In this document: in pieces, positions 58,769-64,000 of the stretch
How the letters are laid out: each line of letters begins with the position of its first letter
How positions within the stretch are numbered: the stretch's first letter is position 1
Assembly: GCF_004664715.2 (NCBI RefSeq)
Contig: NC_051072.1
Span: 40,853,142 to 40,917,141, forward strand
Source: Peromyscus leucopus
Taxonomy: Eukaryota; Chordata; Mammalia; Rodentia; Cricetidae
Direction of reading: 5' to 3'
Length of the DNA: 64,000 nt
The notes under the pieces: model-generated
Databases searched by the model: none
What the model saw: only the letters and a program-made list of their open reading frames with translations
What the model was told of the DNA's origin: nothing
Position numbers and translations under genes: made by a program

Positions 58769-59240
58769 TGGAATTGTAAGGTTTGGTCTGCTGTGAAACT
58801 GTCGTCTTCTAGAAATAGCTACATTGAACAAGATTGGGACAATGAATGTCAGTATCAGTGTTAAACGTGGAAGGGGTTTTATTTTGTGGGATCTCACCCT
58901 TAGATAAAGAACTACAGGAAACTAATGACTACTAGGAGAAGGAGAATTGGGTTCTCCCAGGGATGAGCCCCTTTATTTGTGGTCCAGTGCAGAGTGGTCA
59001 ATTCCAAAATCACATGCACACACACATCAAAAATGGACTCAACAGTTGATATTTATATATTTGTGTTGTGCATACACACATACATATATGTACACACATA
59101 TAACAATAATAACCAAAGAAAATGAAGGTACTGGCTTGAGAGAGGGAGGAACATGGGAGGAGTTGGAAGGAAAGGGTACCTGAAAGGAAAAGGAGGGGGA
59201 AAATGATATAATTCTTTTTCAGTTAAAAATATATTTAAGA

Positions 59241-59739
59241 AAAAGAAATTGTTTTTCTTACCCAAAAATGCTAAACATGTAATAATCTTTAGGAGTACTC
59301 GAGTAAAATGGACATGATTTTCCAATATGCACAATGTCTTTTGAATGTAAGATTAAGAAAGAGTCCATAAAATAAACCACAGCAATGGAACTGATATGTG
59401 TGTAGAAGACTGGCTGGTTTGGCACCTATTTGGATCATCTTTAGTGGTCTTTATGCCATCTTCGGCTGCTGCTGTGGCATAACATTTTTAGAATAGTTTC
59501 CTATTTTATTTATCAATAAACTCGGATTTTACCAGTACTTTACATTTTTTTATACAGTTCTTCTCCACGCAGAATGTTAGTTAATGCCAAATGCCACTAT
59601 TACCTTTAAGGAAGACCATCAAAAAGCATGAATCATGCTATTTGTCATTTGGCACAACAAAACTGTCAGGTATTAGGGTTGTTTCTTAAAGGTAAATATC
59701 ACCCTAATGGTACAAATTGGAAGTAGGCCTAATAAAAAT
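59241..59739. other. intronic single-copy sequence
   Basis: No repeat or gene recognised. Includes an AATAAA-like aataaactcgg near 59515 without other signs of a transcript end. Confidence 0.4.
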
Positions 59740-60235
59740 TCTGGTAGGCCTTTTTGGTTTGACAAACTAATACCAAAATTCATACAGAAGTGCACATATA
59801 ATAGGAACTTTATGAAAAAGAGAAATGAGACATAGATTCAGTTCTACACGATGTCAGCCAGTAAGCTACAATAATGCAGTTGTAAGACAGGCATGTGTAT
59901 GGAATAAAATAGTTAGACTGGAAGGCGCCATCTGGTTTACCTGGTAAATAAGGCATTAGGATGAGTAGGTAGACATCTAGAAAAGAATTAATACCTCCTT
60001 GATGATATATTTTAAATGAATCAGACTTGAATTTTAGAAGACTAAAGTCCTAGAAGTAGTAGCTCTAAACAGAAGAGAATTATTTTCTGAACCCTCGAAG
60101 GAAGTTTTTCTTTTCTTAATATAATATCTTGAAGTAGTAGCAAAGATTGACAAATTAGACTGTGAAAATAAACATTTCTGCATATCAAAATTACCATTAA
60201 ATTGAAAAAATGGATAACATATTGGAGATTATGGA
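59740..60235 (+). repeat. old L1 ORF2 fragment
   Basis: aactaataccaaaattcata, aagattgacaaattagactg and ataaacatttctgcatatca match in order the L1 ORF2 DNA pattern for the conserved region near the C-terminal third, with many stops and shifts. Heavily decayed. Confidence 0.5.
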
Positions 60236-60339
60236 CAGATTTATTTAACACACGAGCAGTGAGGAGACTCAGGAGTCCGGAACTGTGGAGGTGAATATTC
60301 ACACGGTGTTGGAAATGTAGGTTGGGAACTGTATGGTGG

Positions 60340-60450
60340 AAGGCCAGAACCCGCCTCCTGCAAGTTGTCCCTGCACCTCCACATGTATGGTGTGGCATGA
60401 CCGTTCATACACACAAACACAACACACACACACACACACAAATAAATGTA
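60340..60450 (+). repeat. tRNA-derived SINE 3' end
   Basis: tcctgcaagttgtccctgca, cctccacatgtatggtgtgg, then a CA-rich tail and aaataaatgtaat. The head is absent or unrecognisable. Confidence 0.65.
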
Positions 60451-61777
60451 ATAATTTTAATGATTAGAATGAAGAAATGGAATGATGTATTAGACAATGA
60501 AAGGAAGGTATAGAATAATGTGTTTTGCTGACATTGAGTAGAAGGGAAAGAATATTAAGTGTGATTATGTGTACATGCAATTTCTTTGGAAAGGTTCACA
60601 GGAAAGTGATCATCTTAAGTTGCTTTGAGAGAGGGTTGACGAAAAAGGTACTTGTTCATACTTTTTCAGTTTTGTGAGCCACAATAAAAAATAAGAATAA
60701 ATAACAGCATAGAAGTTAGCAGTATGTCTTCAGTTTATTCAGAAAGAAAACTTGAACTGTGATTTCCAAGCTAGACCTTATGAAGGGAATTCTATCCTGA
60801 GAGCTGTATTTTGGATTTGTGAAGTGTGTTTTATTGCTGGTCTAAACAGCTGCCCAGAAGTGTACTGTCATCTTAAAGTTGCAGCTGTTTACTTATGGTT
60901 GAGTGAGCCATTGCCTTGCAGTTTCTTTTCCAAAGGGTCTTTTGGCTAGTTTGGGTTGATAACTGTATGAAGACAAAAGAATTGAAGACCACAGAAAGTG
61001 AGGCCGTGCTTACAGCACACAGCGGCAAACAGCTCTTCCAGGGGGTTGATTCCTATTGTTGGTTGTGAGGAGGCCTTTGGGGAGGAACTTGTTCTTTATG
61101 CAGTCTCAAGTGAGAACCAGAACAAAGCGGAATGAGCCCTCTGGTACAGTGCCTTCCCAAGAAAGCTAGCACCCCCTCCGCAATATTTTCTACTCGGGCT
61201 GGACACTGAACGTGAAAATATGCTCATCTGCACCGATAGTGTTAGCATGCCCTTGTCCCCAGGGCAGGCTCATTATTGCCACTCAGAAGGAACTTAAGAG
61301 TGTGAGCACATTTGGAAAAGGACTGTTAGCAATGCGGATGCCAGGTTGCCTCTGATAGACAGTAAGCAAAATGTTAAGCCTGTTCACCCGACAAATGCAA
61401 GAGGAGAAAAAGCCTTTGCCTATTCTGCACGACTCTCAGCAGCCCCGGAACTGTTCTGTTCTGTGTTTATTACCCTACCCTCAACTAGATTTTGTATGGT
61501 TTTAAGTTATAGGAGTGTACCCCGATGACCTTCCTAACAGTTAGCATCTGTAATTTGGTTTTCTCACTGGATTTTAACCTAAATTAAATAGCTATAGTAT
61601 AACGTTCACAGTTCTTATTACTACAATATCTTGACAAAGCTATTGGTATTGAATGTGTTATACTAGGGTGAACAGCCATGAACAGTCAGGGTCCCATCTG
61701 TGTGTCAGGTCAGTGTAGATGGAGGAAATGCTTAGCCAGGTAGGATTGGCACATAGGAGGTTCTAAAGAAGTATTTC
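60451..61777. other. intronic single-copy sequence
   Basis: No gene, RNA gene or clear repeat seen. Confidence 0.4.
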
Positions 61778-61970
61778 TTCAGCTTGGAGAGGCAATTCAA
61801 TGGTCAAGAACATTTGGGGCTTTTGCAGAGGACCAGGGTTCAGTTCCTATCACCCACGTTTGTCTGCTCACAAATATTTTTGACTCCAGCTTCCTGGGAT
61901 CTGATGCTTCTGGGCTCCATGGGCACCAATATTCATGTGCATGCATGTACCGAGACACACAGATTTTAAA
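61778..61970 (+). repeat. B3-type SINE, diverged
   Basis: cagcttggagaggcaattca, tttgcagaggaccagggttc, agttcctatcacccacgttt, gactccagcttcctgggatc, gagacacacagattttaaa. Confidence 0.75.
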
Positions 61971-62194
61971 AGCGTATCTCTGTGTTGGAAAATGTTAACT
62001 AGAGCACGGAAATTATGCTTTTGAAACAGTGACCATTAAGTCTTCAGTGATGACTCTCTCAGTTTGACTTTTGTGTCAGCGATTTCTAACCCCTAGTTTA
62101 GAATTATTACTGCAAGCATGGACTCATTCATGTGTTCACAAACACTTACTGTTCCTTAAGGCATGTGATAAATCCATTTGTAGAGTGAATCATT

Positions 62195-62392
62195 CCAGGA
62201 CTAATTGTTTACATTCGTTTGTTTATTGTGTGTATGTGGGTGGGTGCTCACATGCTACAGCATGTGTGAAGATCAAGGTACAACTTGCAGGGACTGATTT
62301 TTTTCCTTTCACCATTTGGGTCCTGGGATTAAACTCAGGTTATCAGGCTTGGCAGCAAGCTCCTTGACCCACACACCTCTGCCCCCCCTAGA
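62195..62392 (-). repeat. tRNA-derived SINE, B2/B3-related
   Basis: tttattgtgtgtatgtgggt, gtcctgggattaaactcagg, ttatcaggcttggcagcaag, ccttgacccacacacctctg. Same type as 1863-2012. Confidence 0.65.
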
Positions 62393-62644
62393 ACTTATTT
62401 ATAGAGTCTATTACTGCAAGTTCTTTCATAAAGAGAAAAACATCTGTACTTCCCCCTCCCGTTTTAATTATAGGACATAGTGAACTTATTTAAGGCAAGG
62501 AACATTTGTCCTGGACAGTGAACTCAAAGAAGTACCTAACAGATGCAGGCCACGGTTTTGTCTTAAAGCAGAAGACTGGCTGTCTATACCCTTTTGGTTT
62601 CAGTTAGCCAAGGGTGGGGGGGGGGCGTGCATGGACAATTCGGA

Positions 62645-62935
62645 AACTGGCTAGGGGATGGCTTAGTAGGTAGAGGCACTGGCTGTGCAAGCCCAACAAC
62701 TCGGTTCACTTTCCAGAACCCACCCAGAGAGCTGGATATAGTAGTGTGCATCTGGAATTCCAGGACTCCTCTAGCGAGATGGGCGGGAGACAGGAGAGCT
62801 GGCCGTGCTCATGTGCACGGATGGAGTGGCAGAAGGAACAGGAGACCCTGCCTCAGACATGTCGGACTCCTGACCTTCCTGTGCATGGTGGGGCACACAT
62901 GCACAAGTGTGCATACACACACAGTAAATGAATGA
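62645..62935 (+). repeat. RSINE1-like composite SINE
   Basis: gctaggggatggcttagtag, ttccagaacccacccagaga, gagaccctgcctcagacatg, then a CA-rich tail and aatgaatgaatgag. Long for a B3 and composite in layout. Confidence 0.55.
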
Positions 62936-64000
62936 ATGAGTAAATAGTCTTAGAAAAATCAGAATCATACATTTTAAATAACGGATACTTTATAATCGTG
63001 CTGTTTCATTGCTGCTGATCTCTCACTGTGAGTAATCTATGTTAACCTTACAGAGGTGTGGATGTGTGCGTGCGTGCGCGTATCCATGGTGCCAGGCAAT
63101 CCTTAGGAGGTAGAGTGTCTTAGAATGAGTCTCTTGCACATAAGGATGCTGCTGTAGACTTGCTTCATTGTTCTGGTCTGTGACCTGTGGGCCTTTTGAT
63201 GGGGAGAACACTGAGAATATTGCCTCCCTCCTTCCTGAGTAGTGCTTTCCCCTCTTGAGCTGGAAATCCAGATACAAATACAGCCTTTGGGAGCCATGAG
63301 AAAGGCTGTTTGCCCCTTGGTAACAAGGCATTTCTGCAATGGTGAACTGATTCCCCCCACCACGGTGGATTAGCTGGTAGTTTACTGGTTTCTCTAACAT
63401 TTGTTGTACTAGTCCAGGTCCCCCTGCTGAACTTAGTGTTCTTTGTTGAGGGGTAGATAGTGTGTGATCCAGACAGGTGAGGAAATGGAGTGCAGGGCAG
63501 GCCCAAGGCTGGTCCTGTCCACATGCCTGCCACCCGGGACTAAGTGGTGTCACAGCTAGACGTGCCTGGTACTAGCTTGTCCTGAGGGCTGTCCAATCCT
63601 GTTCTTTCTCTTTCCACATGTCATTTGGTGAAACCCGAATTTACACTTGGGTATTTTAGTGAGGAAAGCAGCAATTCTTTTCCTTTGACTATGTATGTTG
63701 TCAAGTTAGTCGGAGTGTTCCTTACTGTCCCCTGATGTCCCCATCAACTTAGATAGAGACACATGGAAATTAGTTACAAAAGTAACTGGATTTTAATGAA
63801 GCCAACAGTTCTCTTTGAGCAGTTTTTCAAAAAACAAACGTTCCACCATTCGGCAGGAAAGATAGGATGCCTTAGGTGAGAAAGAAAGACAGTTGGTGCC
63901 AAAGTGTGTGGGAACGTGCGTAGGAAATGGCAGGAGATGATTTGCAATGGATTAGAATGCAGGGGATTGACAGCCAGGAAATGGGCTAAACTTAATTTTA
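62936..64000. other. intronic single-copy sequence to window end
   Basis: A minus-strand open frame of 176 codons (63023-63553) is the longest outside CpG-rich or tandem-repeat DNA in the intron. Two other frames are open for 86 and 122 codons across the same DNA, the product has no recognised domain, and no splice or promoter context supports it. It is not called a gene. Confidence 0.4.

Larger units (their letters stand above)
58440..59240 (+). repeat. L1 3' UTR fragment with internal microsatellites
   Basis: cacagtgcagagatcagcgg, acccccgccccaatggatac, agataaagaactacaggaaa, catgggaggagttggaagga and gggggaaaatgatataattc follow the order of rodent L1 3' UTRs. A CA/ACACC tract and a TG tract have grown inside it. 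Confidence 0.6.

Noticed and set aside
59510..59525. Polyadenylation signal of an intronic transcript
   Set aside because: A lone AATAAA-like hexamer in AT-rich DNA without an upstream exon or downstream GT-rich element.
63023..63553. 176-codon minus-strand gene
   Set aside because: Several frames are open across the same DNA, no domain is recognised, and codon use and context look intronic.

Overview
This is mammalian nuclear DNA from a rodent. It is dense in rodent SINEs (B1, B2/B3, ID, B4/RSINE1-like), rodent-type L1 3' ends, a URR1-like hAT element and long (TG)n/(CA)n tracts. Most young B1 copies carry the segment gctttgcgcctttcctgg where house-mouse B1 usually reads like ccctggctgtcctgg. 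I take that to indicate a cricetid (deer mouse, vole or hamster type). The family-level call is inference from memory, not a search.

Only one protein-coding exon is supported: exon 1 of Zswim6 (SWIM-type zinc finger protein 6), + strand, 19410-20061. It lies in a CpG island of about 3 kb (17885-20930). Upstream are GC boxes, a CRE-like site and an octamer; downstream is a clean GTGAGT splice donor. Everything from 20062 to the window end reads as the start of a very long first intron, and I found no exon 2. The exon encodes 217 residues plus one base. It has long Gly and Ala tracts around a conserved core that includes BC-box-like and Cul2-box-like motifs; the SWIM finger must lie in later exons.

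Region 1-17885 is the upstream flank. It holds single-copy DNA with SINEs, a solo LTR inserted in a B3 SINE (10233-10748), a run of at least six same-strand B1 copies (11.4-13.2 kb) and one unassigned 70-codon ORF (13859-14071). Region 20062-64000 is intronic. It holds scattered SINEs, a 49-bp minisatellite of 11 units (40532-41070), two B1s inserted serially at one site (41743-42088), a 5'-truncated L1 with a 21-bp target duplication inside an older LTR-like repeat (47310-48984), a URR1-like DNA transposon with 8-bp duplications (52510-52729), and an L1-rich block at 56.4-60.2 kb. That block includes a composite L1/B3/other unit bounded by a perfect 17-bp duplication.

No rRNA, functional tRNA, CRISPR array or prokaryotic feature is present. 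I see no convincing new biological system. The most interesting items are the exon-1 degron-adaptor-like motifs, the composite L1 insertion, the chimeric B1, the frame-independent open minisatellite, and a B1 whose many single-base losses suggest a local sequence-quality problem. SINE and L1 boundaries are read by eye and are good to about 10-20 bp unless a target-site duplication fixes them.
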